The notes: generated by a model not told the origin, from the sequence alone. A DNA stretch of 48,677 bases from Salipiger bermudensis (GCF_020171625.1 NZ_JAIUZY010000020.1:1-48677), one strand, 5' to 3'. Shown: positions 17,891 through 26,993, counted from the first letter of the stretch. Numbers and translations: made by a program.

Positions 17891-18774
17891 CAGGCCACCT
17901 CCGCCTTCACGTAGTCGGCGACGCGCGCCACCAGCCGGGTCATCGCCGCCTTGAAGGCCGGGTAATCACCGCTGCGCTCCCGCGTCGCCTCATCCATGTA
18001 GAGGCGGCGGTTGATCTCGAACTGGACGGAGTGGCGCCCGATGGCAGGGTTGGCATAGGCCTCCGTCAGCTCGGCCCCCTTGAAAGGCTTATTCATGGCC
18101 ACGCTGAACCCCTCCTCCATCAGGATTTCCCGCAGAAGCCCGGTGAACTCGGCCCCCGCTGAGGTGCCAAGCATGTCTCCAATGCAGATGTCGGCGCGGG
18201 TCGTGCCCAGCCCGTCGGAGGACATGGCGTGGCCCGCGTCCGTCATCGAGTGGCAATTGATGTGCCAGACCCGGCGGTACTGGGCAAAGGCCCCGTCCAG
18301 CAGCTGACGCAGGGCGTCATGGTAGGGCAGCCAGTAGCGGCGGATGCGCGCCTCCGCCTCGGCCACCGACAGCGGCGCGTCGTACATCGGCGTCTCACCC
18401 CAGGCCTTGCGCCAGATCAGGCCCATGCCGCGGCGGGCGGTGTTGCTGTCGCGCGTGAGGTGCGGCCAGGGGCCGGCAACCATCAGCCGGTCCATGTCCG
18501 ACAAGGACCGGTTGGTATCGAGGAAACTGCGCGGGAACAGCGCCGCCAACAGCGGCGCGCCGTGATCGGGGGCGGCAGCGAAGATGTCATCGACATGGGT
18601 ATCGGCCGAGATCCGCACCATGGCTGGGTCGACCGCCGGCTGAAATTCGGCAGGCAGAACGGTGCCACTGTGCGGACTGTCCAGCACCAGCGGGATCAAC
18701 GGCGCGCGGGGCGCAGTCACGGTCAGCACATCCGCCACCGAGGCAGGCATGGGCACCAGCAGGTCTTGTGTCAT
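17890..18774 (-). CDS. N-formylglutamate amidohydrolase family protein
   Basis: 294 residues. The family is marked by DSPHSG (residues ~32-37), SADTHVDDIF, FPRSFLDTNRS and WHINCHSM, which supply zinc and carboxylate-binding residues in HutG-type enzymes that split N-formylglutamate to formate and glutamate. There are no histidine-utilisation genes nearby, so an N-acyl substrate other than histidine-derived formylglutamate is possible. It overlaps the RraA-like gene by 4 bases and the hydrolase by 1 base, inside a tightly coupled operon. Confidence 0.88.
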   Translation of the reverse strand: MTQDLLVPMPASVADVLTVTAPRAPLIPLVLDSPHSGTVLPAEFQPAVDPAMVRISADTHVDDIFAAAPDHGAPLLAALFPRSFLDTNRSLSDMDRLMVAGPWPHLTRDSNTARRGMGLIWRKAWGETPMYDAPLSVAEAEARIRRYWLPYHDALRQLLDGAFAQYRRVWHINCHSMTDAGHAMSSDGLGTTRADICIGDMLGTSAGAEFTGLLREILMEEGFSVAMNKPFKGAELTEAYANPAIGRHSVQFEINRRLYMDEATRERSGDYPAFKAAMTRLVARVADYVKAEVA

Positions 18775-19460
18775 CTCTTCGCATCCTTCGGATCATTCAA
18801 GTCGGCGATCCGGGCATTGACCCCGGTGATATCACCCAGTCGTTCGCCCGCCGCGAGGCGGTCCATGGTGCGGGCCACCCGGCCCTCGCGCGCGATGCCC
18901 GCCTCTGCCTCGGCCGCGGCCTCATCGGCGGGCATCACCACCACGCCGGAGGCATCGCCCAGCACGATGTCGCCCGGCAGCACCGGCACGCCGCCACAGC
19001 TGACGGGCCGGTTCAGGGTGCCGCCCAGCTCCAGCCGCCGGGTGGTCAGCTGCGCGGGGCCGCGCGACCAGACCGGCAGGCCCTCCGCCAGGATCTCGGC
19101 CACGTCGGTCACGGGGCCGTCGAGGATCACCCCCGCCGCGCCGGCCCTCTTCGCCGCCCGCGCCACCGCCCCGCCCAGGCAGGCGAAACGGTCATCGCCC
19201 AGCCGGTCGACCACCAGCATGTCGCCGGGGCGCAGCAGGCTGACCGCGTGGTGCATCAGGGTGGAACACATCGGCGGCAGCGCCAGCGTGACCGCGATGC
19301 CCGCGCGCGCGGGCTGATGCGGATCAAGCGCACGTAAGCCGCGATCCACCATGCCGGTCAGGCGCACATGGCCCAAGGTCGCGGTCTCGATCTGCTCCAG
19401 CGCGCCCAGCAGGGCGGAATCCGCCGGGGAGGGCATCGGGTCGATACGGTAGCGGCTCAT
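18771..19460 (-). CDS. RraA-like protein with an altered aldolase motif
   Basis: 229 residues of the RraA/HMG-CHA aldolase-like fold (TATLGHVRLTGMVDRGLRAL, LLRPGDMLVVDRLGD, AAGVILDGPV). In family aldolases/decarboxylases a D-x20-R-D motif binds metal and the pyruvyl group. Here the spacing is kept but reads G97-x20-T118-D119, so the first Asp and the Arg are missing. The protein may therefore have another activity or be a structural partner. It overlaps both neighbours by 4 bases. It cannot be called RraA, the RNase E regulator, from this. Confidence 0.85.
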   Translation of the reverse strand: MSRYRIDPMPSPADSALLGALEQIETATLGHVRLTGMVDRGLRALDPHQPARAGIAVTLALPPMCSTLMHHAVSLLRPGDMLVVDRLGDDRFACLGGAVARAAKRAGAAGVILDGPVTDVAEILAEGLPVWSRGPAQLTTRRLELGGTLNRPVSCGGVPVLPGDIVLGDASGVVVMPADEAAAEAEAGIAREGRVARTMDRLAAGERLGDITGVNARIADLNDPKDAKR

Positions 19461-20257
19461 GCGAGGTCCTTTCCTGTGGCCGGGGCCTCTTGAAGATGGG
19501 TGACAAGCGCGGCGAGGCGCGCCACCAGATCCTCGGTGATGGCCGCGCCGGCCTCTGCCGTGGCGTGGGAGGCATCGCCGCCCAGCAGGCCGTCGGGCGC
19601 GATCTCGGACGCGGTGACCGGCAGGTTCACCCGCAGCCCTTCGAAATCCGCCCCCGACACGCCGCGCAGGGCCATGTTCAGCAGCGCCCCGCGCCGGTCC
19701 TGCGGCGGAACCTCCAGCGGTCGCGCCTCCCCTGCCAGCAGGTGCAGGGCGACCGAGGTGATCGGCTCGCCCCCGTGGCCCTTCACCGGGGCCGCGCCGA
19801 ACTGCTCCGCCATCACCGCCCCCGAAACCGAGGGCCAGAGGTCGACCGATGCGATCACCGCCCCCCGCTCCCGCCGCAGGGCGCGGGTCACCTGCGCGAT
19901 CAGCGGGGCGTTGGTCGTATGACCGTTGAGGATCAGGAGCCGCGTCAGCCCGTGGTCTAAAAAGCTGGTCAGCATGTCAGTTAGCACCGCGGTGAAGGTC
20001 TCCGCTCGGACCTGTACGCCGCCTGGGTAATCGCGGAAGAAATCGGCGTAGCCGAAGGGCAGCACCGGGGCTATCAGCGCGCCACTTCGGGTCGCGATCC
20101 GTTCGGCCAGCACCTCGGACAGGCGGTAGTCGCCCATGGGTACATGCGGCCCCTGCCCTTCCTGAGAGCCGAGAGGCAACAGGATCACGGGGTTGTCGGT
20201 CAGCCGCCGTGCCGCTTCGGCCTGGGTCATCCGGCCCAGATGGATCGGGGCGTTCAT
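19457..20257 (-). CDS. Creatininase-family amidohydrolase
   Basis: 266 residues. Motifs: PLGSQEGQGPHVPMGDY at 28-44, then LILNGHTTN and GHGGEPITSVALHL. The family holds creatinine amidohydrolase and hydrolases of formamides, lactams and inosose-type rings, all with two metals. In classical creatininase the first motif is ExHGPH...TD; here Gln35 stands where the metal-binding His is usual and the Asp (43) comes one residue earlier, so a subfamily with different metal binding is likely. The start at 20257 overlaps the serine hydrolase by 4 bases. No creatinase or sarcosine genes are near, so creatinine is an unlikely substrate. Confidence 0.87.
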   Translation of the reverse strand: MNAPIHLGRMTQAEAARRLTDNPVILLPLGSQEGQGPHVPMGDYRLSEVLAERIATRSGALIAPVLPFGYADFFRDYPGGVQVRAETFTAVLTDMLTSFLDHGLTRLLILNGHTTNAPLIAQVTRALRRERGAVIASVDLWPSVSGAVMAEQFGAAPVKGHGGEPITSVALHLLAGEARPLEVPPQDRRGALLNMALRGVSGADFEGLRVNLPVTASEIAPDGLLGGDASHATAEAGAAITEDLVARLAALVTHLQEAPATGKDLA

Positions 20258-21801
20258 GGCGTCGTCTCCTGCGCCTTCGGACAGTCCTGCGACACGCGGG
20301 TGGCACACAATTGCGGCAGCCGCCGGAAAGAGGAGTTGACGTTCACCTCCCGCTCCAGCCGCAACTCGGCCCCGCGCAGCCACAGCCGGAGCGTGTCCCG
20401 GAAGGCCGTTTCTACGTAGGCACAATCGAGGATCAGGCAGCTCCAGCCCTCGGCATCGGGGGCGGACCAGGCCGCCCAGGCGGCGACACAGGCGCCGGGT
20501 GCTTCGAACTCGTAGGCGTGGTGCAGGCCCGCGCCGCTGAGCGTCGTCAGCCCCTCCTGCCGGTGGCCCAGCCCCGCGCGCACCTCGTGGCGGCCGCGCG
20601 CGTCCTCGACTCCGAGGCGGACCGACACGCCATCCAGGGCCAGCTGCAGGCCCGTCACCCCCTGCGCGTTGTCCTGCGCGAGGTAGCGCCCTTCCCAGCC
20701 CGCTGGAGCTGTTGCGGCGTTGCCCAGGGGCGGCGGCAGAAGGTCCAGCCCGGCCAGACGCGGAGCCAGCTCCGCGCCGCGCCACTGGCCAAGCGCGGGG
20801 CGCAGCTGTTCCTGGATCAGGCGTTTCAGGCGGCTGTCCTCGTCGTCCATGCCGGCGGTGACGGCCACCACCGCGCGTTCGTTGGGAAAGACGAAGCAGT
20901 TCTGCCCGAAAAGCCCGTTGGCCGAGTAGCTGTCATGGGGCCCGCGCCACCACTGGAACCCGTAACCTTCGCGGCGCTCAGCCTCGGCACCTTCGTGGCT
21001 TTCGCCAGGGCCGAGGTAGGCCTCCCCGGTCAGCACGCCCAGCGACACGTCGCGCAGCTGCATCCCCGTGGCGGCGCGCACCCAGTCGCGCGACAGCACC
21101 TGTCGGCCCTGCCATCGCCCGTCCTGCAGGTGCAGGATGCCCAGCGACAGCAGGTCGCGGCTGGTACACCACAGCCCGTTGCCGCCGGTGTTAATCCCTT
21201 CCGGGCTGAGATCCCAGCGAATACCGGCTGTCAGGCCCAGAGGGTCGAAGACCCGCCGCCGCAGCAGATCGTGACAGATTTGCCCCGTCACCTTCTGCAC
21301 GATGGCCGACAGGACGTAGCTGCAGGCGCTGTCATAGACGAAGACCTCACCGGGCGCATGCTCCAGCGGCTGACGCAGGAAATCCGCGACCCAGCTCGTT
21401 TCCAGCTTACGCCAGGCCCCGCCCGAGATGCCGCGCCCGTGGCCGCTGGTCATGGTGAGCAGGTGGCGCAGGGTCATCGCCTCGATCCCCTTGGGCGCCA
21501 CCGCGCGATGCTCGGGGAAGAAGTCGATCGCCGGGGCGTCCAGATCCAGCAGACCGTCGTCCCAGGCCAGCCCGACGGCCATGGCGGTAAAGCTCTTGGT
21601 GACCGAGTGCATCATGTGCAGCCGGTCGCGGCCGTAAGGGTCCCAGTAGGCCTCCTGGATCAGGGCACCGTCATGCCAGACCAGCAGGCTATGCACCTCC
21701 AACCCCTCGGCGGCGATCCGATCCAGCAAGCGCAGCAGCACCTCCGGATCGGTGCCATGGGCCTCGGGCGCGCAGTTCGGCAGTATACGCTGTCCACTCA
21801 T
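20254..21801 (-). CDS. Serine hydrolase (class C beta-lactamase/esterase family)
   Basis: 515 residues. The catalytic SxxK is S66-V-T-K69 (MMHSVTKSFTAMAVGLAWDD) and the second motif is Tyr156 (YDSACSYVLSAIV). The region to ~360 is the beta-lactamase-related fold found in 6-aminohexanoate-dimer hydrolase, D-aminopeptidase and esterases. The C-terminal ~150 residues form an extra beta-rich domain, seen in some of these enzymes. No signal peptide, so it acts inside the cell on an imported compound and is not a classical resistance beta-lactamase. It starts in an ATGA overlap with the ABC ATPase and ends in a 4-base overlap with the creatininase-like gene. Confidence 0.88.
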   Translation of the reverse strand: MSGQRILPNCAPEAHGTDPEVLLRLLDRIAAEGLEVHSLLVWHDGALIQEAYWDPYGRDRLHMMHSVTKSFTAMAVGLAWDDGLLDLDAPAIDFFPEHRAVAPKGIEAMTLRHLLTMTSGHGRGISGGAWRKLETSWVADFLRQPLEHAPGEVFVYDSACSYVLSAIVQKVTGQICHDLLRRRVFDPLGLTAGIRWDLSPEGINTGGNGLWCTSRDLLSLGILHLQDGRWQGRQVLSRDWVRAATGMQLRDVSLGVLTGEAYLGPGESHEGAEAERREGYGFQWWRGPHDSYSANGLFGQNCFVFPNERAVVAVTAGMDDEDSRLKRLIQEQLRPALGQWRGAELAPRLAGLDLLPPPLGNAATAPAGWEGRYLAQDNAQGVTGLQLALDGVSVRLGVEDARGRHEVRAGLGHRQEGLTTLSGAGLHHAYEFEAPGACVAAWAAWSAPDAEGWSCLILDCAYVETAFRDTLRLWLRGAELRLEREVNVNSSFRRLPQLCATRVSQDCPKAQETTP

Positions 21802-23450
21802 GCGCCCGCCTCCGGCGCGGCGAACCGCCAACTTAGCTCCACGCCCTCGCCACTGCGTTTCAGGGTCGGGATCGCCGAGAGCAGCGCGCGGGTATAGCCG
21901 CTCTCGGGCGCGTCGAAGATCCGGTTTCGCGGTCCCTCCTCGACGATCTCGCCGTCACGCATGACGACCACACGGTCTGCAAGCTGTTCGACCACGCCCA
22001 GGTCGTGGCTGATGAAGAGGCAGGAGAAGCCGTGGCGTTTCTGCAGGTCCGCCAGCAGGTCCAGCACCTGCGCCCGTACCGTCACGTCGAGCGCGGAAAC
22101 CGCCTCGTCCGCGATAACGAAATCGGGCTCGGATATGATCGCGCGGGCGATGGCCACCCGTTGCCGCTGGCCGCCCGACATCTCGTGCGGCAGGCGGTCC
22201 AGGTGCTTCTCCTCCAGCCCCACCTCTGCCACGATACGGCGGATGCGCTCGTCCTTTTCCTGCGCGCCGATGTCCACGTGATAGAGGGCCTCGGCCAGCG
22301 CACGCCGGATGGTGAAGCGCGGATCAAGAGAGCCGAAGGGGTCCTGGAAGATCATCTGGCAGTTCACGCGGAAATCCATCCACCCCTCGCTGCCCCGGGC
22401 GACCGGCTTGCCGCGAAACAGGATTTCGCCGCCGCTGTAGGGGATCAGGTGCGCCAGCGCGCGCCCCAGTGTCGTCTTGCCGGAACCGGAGGCGCCGACC
22501 ACCGCAACCACCTCGCCCCGCCGCACCGACAGGCTGGCGCCTTTCAGGGCCAGCTTGCGATTGGCTCGCGACAGCAGCCCCCCGCGAGAGACATACTCGA
22601 CCTTCAGGTCGCGAAGTTCCACCAGCGGGGTCTCGTCTTCCACGAAGGTGCGCAGGGGCCCGCGTTCGGGCATCGCCGCCAGTAGCTTGCGGGTGTAGTC
22701 ATGGGCCGGCTGCGTTAGGATCCGGCGCGTCTCGCCCTGCTCCACCAGTTCGCCCTGCCGCATCACCATGACTCGTTCGCAGTAGCGGGCGACCATGGGC
22801 AGGTCGTGACTGATCAGGATCAGCGCCGTGCCGTTTTCGCGCGTCATCTCCACCATCAGTTCCAGCACCTCGCGCTGTACCAGCGCGTCCAGCGCCGTCG
22901 TCGGTTCATCCGCGATCAGAAGCGCGGGTTTCAGCAGCATGGCCGAGGCCAGCATGATCCGTTGCCGCATCCCGCCCGAGAACTCGTGCGGGTAGTCGTG
23001 CAACCGGTCGGCGGGAGACGGGATGCCAACGCGCTCCATCATCTGCAGAATGCGGGCGCGCCGCTCTGCCGTGCCCAGCTTCGTGTGGGTCCGCAGCGGT
23101 TCGTCCAGCTGCCGCCCGATGGTCATCGACGGGTTGAGCGAGGTCATCGGTTCCTGGAAGACGATGGCCACATCCTCCCCCCGCATCTTGCGTCGCTCCC
23201 GCGGGGACATCTGCGTAATATCCCGCCCGCGCAGGCGGATGATGCCGCCGCGCCCGACGATGCCGCCGGGCTGCAAGCCGATGACGGCGCGGCCCAGCAT
23301 GGTCTTGCCCGAGCCGGATTCCCCGACAAGTCCCACCATCTCACCCGGGCGGATGTCGAAGCTGACGCCGCGCACGATGCGATTCTCGGGCAGGCTGGCG
23401 ATCCCCAATTCAAGCGCCTCGACGCTCAGCAATGTGTCTTGATCGGTCAT
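21798..23450 (-). CDS. Peptide-type ABC transporter, fused double ATP-binding protein
   Basis: 550 residues with two complete ATPase modules of the Dpp/Opp type. The first (~8-265) has Walker A GESGSGKT, signature FSGGMRQR and ADEPTTALD. The second (~275-540) has Walker A GASGSGKT, signature MSGGQRQR and ADEAVSALD. Such fused subunits (as in YejF and GsiA) replace separate DppD and DppF. The ATG at 23450 overlaps the stop of the permease (TGATG); a GTG one codon upstream is possible. With the two permeases and the binding protein it makes a full importer. Confidence 0.95.
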   Translation of the reverse strand: MTDQDTLLSVEALELGIASLPENRIVRGVSFDIRPGEMVGLVGESGSGKTMLGRAVIGLQPGGIVGRGGIIRLRGRDITQMSPRERRKMRGEDVAIVFQEPMTSLNPSMTIGRQLDEPLRTHTKLGTAERRARILQMMERVGIPSPADRLHDYPHEFSGGMRQRIMLASAMLLKPALLIADEPTTALDALVQREVLELMVEMTRENGTALILISHDLPMVARYCERVMVMRQGELVEQGETRRILTQPAHDYTRKLLAAMPERGPLRTFVEDETPLVELRDLKVEYVSRGGLLSRANRKLALKGASLSVRRGEVVAVVGASGSGKTTLGRALAHLIPYSGGEILFRGKPVARGSEGWMDFRVNCQMIFQDPFGSLDPRFTIRRALAEALYHVDIGAQEKDERIRRIVAEVGLEEKHLDRLPHEMSGGQRQRVAIARAIISEPDFVIADEAVSALDVTVRAQVLDLLADLQKRHGFSCLFISHDLGVVEQLADRVVVMRDGEIVEEGPRNRIFDAPESGYTRALLSAIPTLKRSGEGVELSWRFAAPEAGA

Positions 23451-24265
23451 CACAGGCCTTTCATGCGCGGATCGAAACGGTCGCGGACGTAGTCCCCGAA
23501 GAGGTTGATGCCGAGCAGGGTCAGCGCGATGCAGAGCCCCGGGAAAATCCCCAGCCAGGACGCCTGGGACATGTAGGGGCGTGCGCCGGCCAGCATGTTC
23601 CCCCAGGTGGGCGCCGGCGGCGGCACACCCAGACCAAGGAAGGACAGCGCGCTTTCCGTCAGCAGGACCGAGCCGAACATCGACGTCGCGATGACGATCA
23701 CCGGCGCCAGGCAGTTGGGGATCACGTGGGCCCGCAGGGTATAGCCGACGGGATGGCCCATCAGGCGCGAGGCCTCGATGAACTCCTGCTCCCGCAGGGA
23801 CATGACCGCGCCGCGCACCACGCGGGTCACGGTGGGCATGTAGGCCAGCCCCAGCGCCAGGATCACGCCCCAGATGTTGGCGCCGAGGATCGACAGCAGC
23901 GCCAGCGCCAGCAGGATCGAGGGAAAGGCCAGCAGCGTATCGGTCAGCAGCATGACAGCGCGGTCGATCCAGCCGCGCGCATAGCCCGAAAGCGCGCCCA
24001 GCACGATGCCGAAGGTCACCGCGAAACTGACGGTCAGCGCCGAAATGGTGACGGAGGTCCGTGCCGCCGCCATTAGGCGAGACAGCACGTCACGCCCGTA
24101 TTCGTCGGTGCCCAGCCAGTGCGCCGCACCGGGCGCCTGAAGGCGCGCGCGCAGGTCCAGCGCCAGCGGATCATAGGGCGTCCAGAGCCAGCCAAGCAGG
24201 GCGGAGAGAAGGAAGAAGGCGATCAGCAGACCACCGAGATACTTGTTGGTACGGCCAAGGTTCAT
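23450..24265 (-). CDS. Peptide-type ABC transporter permease (DppC-like)
   Basis: 271 residues with about six membrane helices and the N-terminal OppC_N segment (YDPLALDLRARLQAP, HWLGTDEYGRDVLSRL), the hallmark of DppC-type subunits. The ATPase-contact EAA-type loop is EFIEASRLMGHPVGYTLRAH. The start at 24265 lies in an ATGA overlap with the upstream permease; a longer frame extending to 24631 is not needed and has no ribosome site. Confidence 0.94.
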   Translation of the reverse strand: MNLGRTNKYLGGLLIAFFLLSALLGWLWTPYDPLALDLRARLQAPGAAHWLGTDEYGRDVLSRLMAAARTSVTISALTVSFAVTFGIVLGALSGYARGWIDRAVMLLTDTLLAFPSILLALALLSILGANIWGVILALGLAYMPTVTRVVRGAVMSLREQEFIEASRLMGHPVGYTLRAHVIPNCLAPVIVIATSMFGSVLLTESALSFLGLGVPPPAPTWGNMLAGARPYMSQASWLGIFPGLCIALTLLGINLFGDYVRDRFDPRMKGL

Positions 24266-25206
24266 GTGGTCTTCACCCTCGGATCGAAGAGCGGATAGCA
24301 AAGGTCGACGATCAGGTTCACGACGACGTAGGTGAAGGCAACAAACAGCAGGCAGCCCTGCAGCACCGGGTAGTCCCGGCCATAGATCGACTCCACGATC
24401 AGCCGGCCCAGGCCCGGGATGGTGAAGACCGTCTCGACAACGGCCACGCCGCCCAGCAGGTTGCCCAGGATCAGCCCCAGCAGGGTCCAAGTCGGCCCGA
24501 AGGCATTGCGGAAGACGTGCCGGCGCAGCACCTGCCCCTCGGTCAGGCCCTTGGCGCGGGCGTGGGTCACATAGTCCAGCCGCAGCACGTCGAGCGTCGA
24601 GGCCCGCGACATCCGCACCAGGATCCCGCATTCATGCAGCACCAGGGCGGCGACCGGCATCACTAGGTAGAGCGCCCCTGCCCCAAAGTCGTCGAAGGGC
24701 GAGACATAGCCCAGCACCGGCAACCAGCCGAGGTTCAGGCCGAAGAGCAGCAGCAACATCAGCCCCATCCAGAAGGTCGGGATCGACATCAGCGCCGTGG
24801 CGCCCACGACCACGCCCAGGTCGAAGGCCGAGTTCTGCCGCCAGGCCGCCAGCATGCCGAGCGGCACCGCCAGCACTGTCGCTAGCGCGACTGCCACCAG
24901 CACCAGCTGCGCGGTGATGGCAAAGCGTTGCAGCACCAGCGGCAGCACCGCCTCACCGGTGGTGATGGAGCGGCCCAGGTCGCCCTGGAACGCCCCTTGC
25001 AGCCACATCAGGAACTGGACCGCGATCGGGCGGTCCAGCCCCAGCTCATGGCTCATGGCCGCGTAAGCCGCATCGTCGACATTGTCGCCGAGCATCAGGC
25101 TTACGGGATCCCCGGGGATCAGCCGGATCAGCGTGAACACCGCCAGCGATACGAGGAAAAGGGTGGGTATCGCGGAGACGAGCCGCGACAGTACAAATCT
25201 GGTCAT
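24262..25206 (-). CDS. Peptide-type ABC transporter permease (DppB-like)
   Basis: 314 residues. The N-terminus (FVLSRLVSAIPTLFLVSLAV) and LIPGDPVSLMLG are typical of DppB/GsiC permeases; the EAA loop is DYVTHARAKGLTEGQVLRRH, and the end is DLCYPLFDPRVK. It has six predicted helices. It follows the binding-protein gene after 33 bases, which contain a purine-rich AGGACC-type site. Confidence 0.94.
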   Translation of the reverse strand: MTRFVLSRLVSAIPTLFLVSLAVFTLIRLIPGDPVSLMLGDNVDDAAYAAMSHELGLDRPIAVQFLMWLQGAFQGDLGRSITTGEAVLPLVLQRFAITAQLVLVAVALATVLAVPLGMLAAWRQNSAFDLGVVVGATALMSIPTFWMGLMLLLLFGLNLGWLPVLGYVSPFDDFGAGALYLVMPVAALVLHECGILVRMSRASTLDVLRLDYVTHARAKGLTEGQVLRRHVFRNAFGPTWTLLGLILGNLLGGVAVVETVFTIPGLGRLIVESIYGRDYPVLQGCLLFVAFTYVVVNLIVDLCYPLFDPRVKTT

Positions 25207-25239
25207 TTTGGTCCCCGAAGGTCCTGTCGGATCGGTCAG

Positions 25240-26790
25240 TTACTTCTCGACGCTGACGCCCCAGAGGCGCGCAAAGCCGTTCCAGGTGCTGTAGCCCTGC
25301 ACGTAGTCGGCGTTCACCGAAACGGTCAGGTTGTTGGCCAGCATCACGAAGGGCATCTGTTCGAGGTAAAGTTCATGCAGCTCGTCGAAGAGCGCCTGGC
25401 GCGCCTCGCCGTCGGGGGTCTGGAGCGTCTCGTCTACCAGCTCGATGGCGCGGGGGTCGTCCCAGATGGAGCTGCCGCGGTCCTCCTTGCTGTCGACGAC
25501 GGCGCTGTAGGCCAGAACAGGGTCGGCTCGGTTGGAGTAGTTGAAGGCCGACATCTGGAAGCTGCCGGAGCGGAAGCGATCCAGCTGGGTGGCCCATTCC
25601 AGAACCTCGATCCGGGCGTTGATGCCGGCCATCTGCAGCATCGCCTGGGCCAGCACCGCAACGTTTTCGTTGATCGGGTTGCGGCGGTTGGTCTGGATCA
25701 CCAGCTCCTGCCCGTCATAGCCCGCGGCCTCCAGCATCGCGGGCACCTCGCCCGGGGCATAGCCCACGCCCCGGTCATGCACCGCGCTGTGGTAGAGAGA
25801 GCTGATCGGCACCAGCGAGGCATTGGGCGTGCCCAGTCCGTTGGTCGCCACATCCACCAGCTGCGCGACGTCCAGCGCCTTGGCCACGGCCATGCGCATC
25901 TCGGTCGAAGACAGCACCGGATCCTCGGTCTGCATCAGCAGGGTGATCATGCCGCCGTGGGGAGCGGATTTCACCACGAAACCGTCTTCTTCCTGCAGCT
26001 CGGCCGACTCAGCGGTCGAGAGGTAGGGCACCACGTCCAGGTCACCGCTGCGCAGCGCCGCCACGGCGGTGGCGCGGTCAGGGGTGACCACAAGGTTGAC
26101 CGTCTCGACGAGGGCCTCCTTGTGACCGGCGAACCCGTCGATCTCACCCGCCAGCGGCTGGTAGTCAGAGAACTTCTCCAGCGTGACGTTCTGGCCGCGC
26201 CGCCAGTCAGCAAAGACGAAGGGCCCGGTGCCGATGGGGTGATCCCAAGTGCCATCCTCGGCGAAGCTGTCGGGGTGCGTGACTCCCATGCCGCCGCACT
26301 GGGACTGCGCGGCGTATTTCAGAAACATCGCGTCGGGTTCTGCCAGGGTGATTACCACGGTCTGCGCATTAGGCGCCTCGATCCCGGTGACCGCTGAACC
26401 GCGGCTGCCGTCGAAGAAACCGGTGCAGTTGAAGTCGGGCGCCGCCAGCATGGCCTCCCAGCTTTGCTTCACCAGGTCGGCGGTGACTGGCGCGCCGTTG
26501 TGGAACACCCGTCCTTCCCGCAAAGCGAAGGTGTAGGTCGTACCATCCTCGGACACCGTCCAGCTTTTGGCCAGCATGGGCACGATATCCCCCCGCTCAC
26601 CCACGGCGAACAGACCTTCGGCCACGTTCAGCGCCACCATGTCCGACAGCGCATCGCGGTTCACGCCGGGACGGGAACTACGGATGTCCGAAGACAGCTG
26701 CACGTTCAGGGTCTGCGCTGTGGCCCCGCCTGCGGCCAGAGCTGCCATGATGCCAAGGGCCGAAGCGCCGATGCGGTTTCCAAGTCTCAT
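25240..26790 (-). CDS. Periplasmic substrate-binding protein of a peptide-type ABC importer
   Basis: 516 residues. A signal peptide (IGASALGIMAALAAGGATAQ, cleaved before or at Q26) precedes an SBP_bac_5 fold: VALNVAEGLFAVGERGDIVP, FALREGRVFHNGAPVTADLV, HPIGTGPFVFADW and RMAVAKALDV are all family positions. Homologues bind di/oligopeptides, nickel complexes or opines; the ligand cannot be read from sequence. The ATG at 26790 is preceded by AGGGAG. First gene of the nine-gene operon, downstream of the candidate operator at 26833-26854. Confidence 0.93.
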   Translation of the reverse strand: MRLGNRIGASALGIMAALAAGGATAQTLNVQLSSDIRSSRPGVNRDALSDMVALNVAEGLFAVGERGDIVPMLAKSWTVSEDGTTYTFALREGRVFHNGAPVTADLVKQSWEAMLAAPDFNCTGFFDGSRGSAVTGIEAPNAQTVVITLAEPDAMFLKYAAQSQCGGMGVTHPDSFAEDGTWDHPIGTGPFVFADWRRGQNVTLEKFSDYQPLAGEIDGFAGHKEALVETVNLVVTPDRATAVAALRSGDLDVVPYLSTAESAELQEEDGFVVKSAPHGGMITLLMQTEDPVLSSTEMRMAVAKALDVAQLVDVATNGLGTPNASLVPISSLYHSAVHDRGVGYAPGEVPAMLEAAGYDGQELVIQTNRRNPINENVAVLAQAMLQMAGINARIEVLEWATQLDRFRSGSFQMSAFNYSNRADPVLAYSAVVDSKEDRGSSIWDDPRAIELVDETLQTPDGEARQALFDELHELYLEQMPFVMLANNLTVSVNADYVQGYSTWNGFARLWGVSVEK

Positions 26791-26832
26791 TCTGTCACTC
26801 CCTGTCAGGATGTCTCTACATTGTTTTTTGTC

Positions 26833-26854
26833 TTCCCATAATACAACATGGGAA
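26833..26854. promoter_or_regulatory. Candidate GntR operator, copy 2, in the divergent promoter
   Basis: Perfect inverted repeat TTCCCAT-N8-ATGGGAA, 43 bases before the binding-protein ATG and about 140 before the nitrilase gene. Within it, CCCATAATACAACAT (26835-26849) matches the motif before the GntR gene (16082-16096) in 13 of 15 positions. This is the best sequence evidence that the regulator controls both divergent transcription units. Confidence 0.6.
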
Positions 26855-26993
26855 TCGACCTCGGGGTCAAACGAAAAGTTTCCAACGCTTTTCAGAGCCT
26901 TGGCCAAAACGGACCGTCGGTCCCCCATGGGCGGTAACCCCGGGGCATAGCAGGAAACAGGGGCGAAGGCCCCGCTCAGAGACAAGGATTCCC

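Noticed and set aside
20254-21801. Antibiotic-resistance beta-lactamase
   Set aside because: Has SxxK and Tyr motifs, but no signal peptide, an extra C-terminal domain and a place in a catabolic operon.
20209-21897. Long plus-strand open frame opposite the serine hydrolase gene
   Set aside because: It mirrors the codons of a clear family member with SVTKS and YDSA motifs; its own translation is rich in Arg, Gln and Pro and fits no family. The same applies to the long plus-strand frames at 1706-2968, 3259-4797 and 24928-26397.
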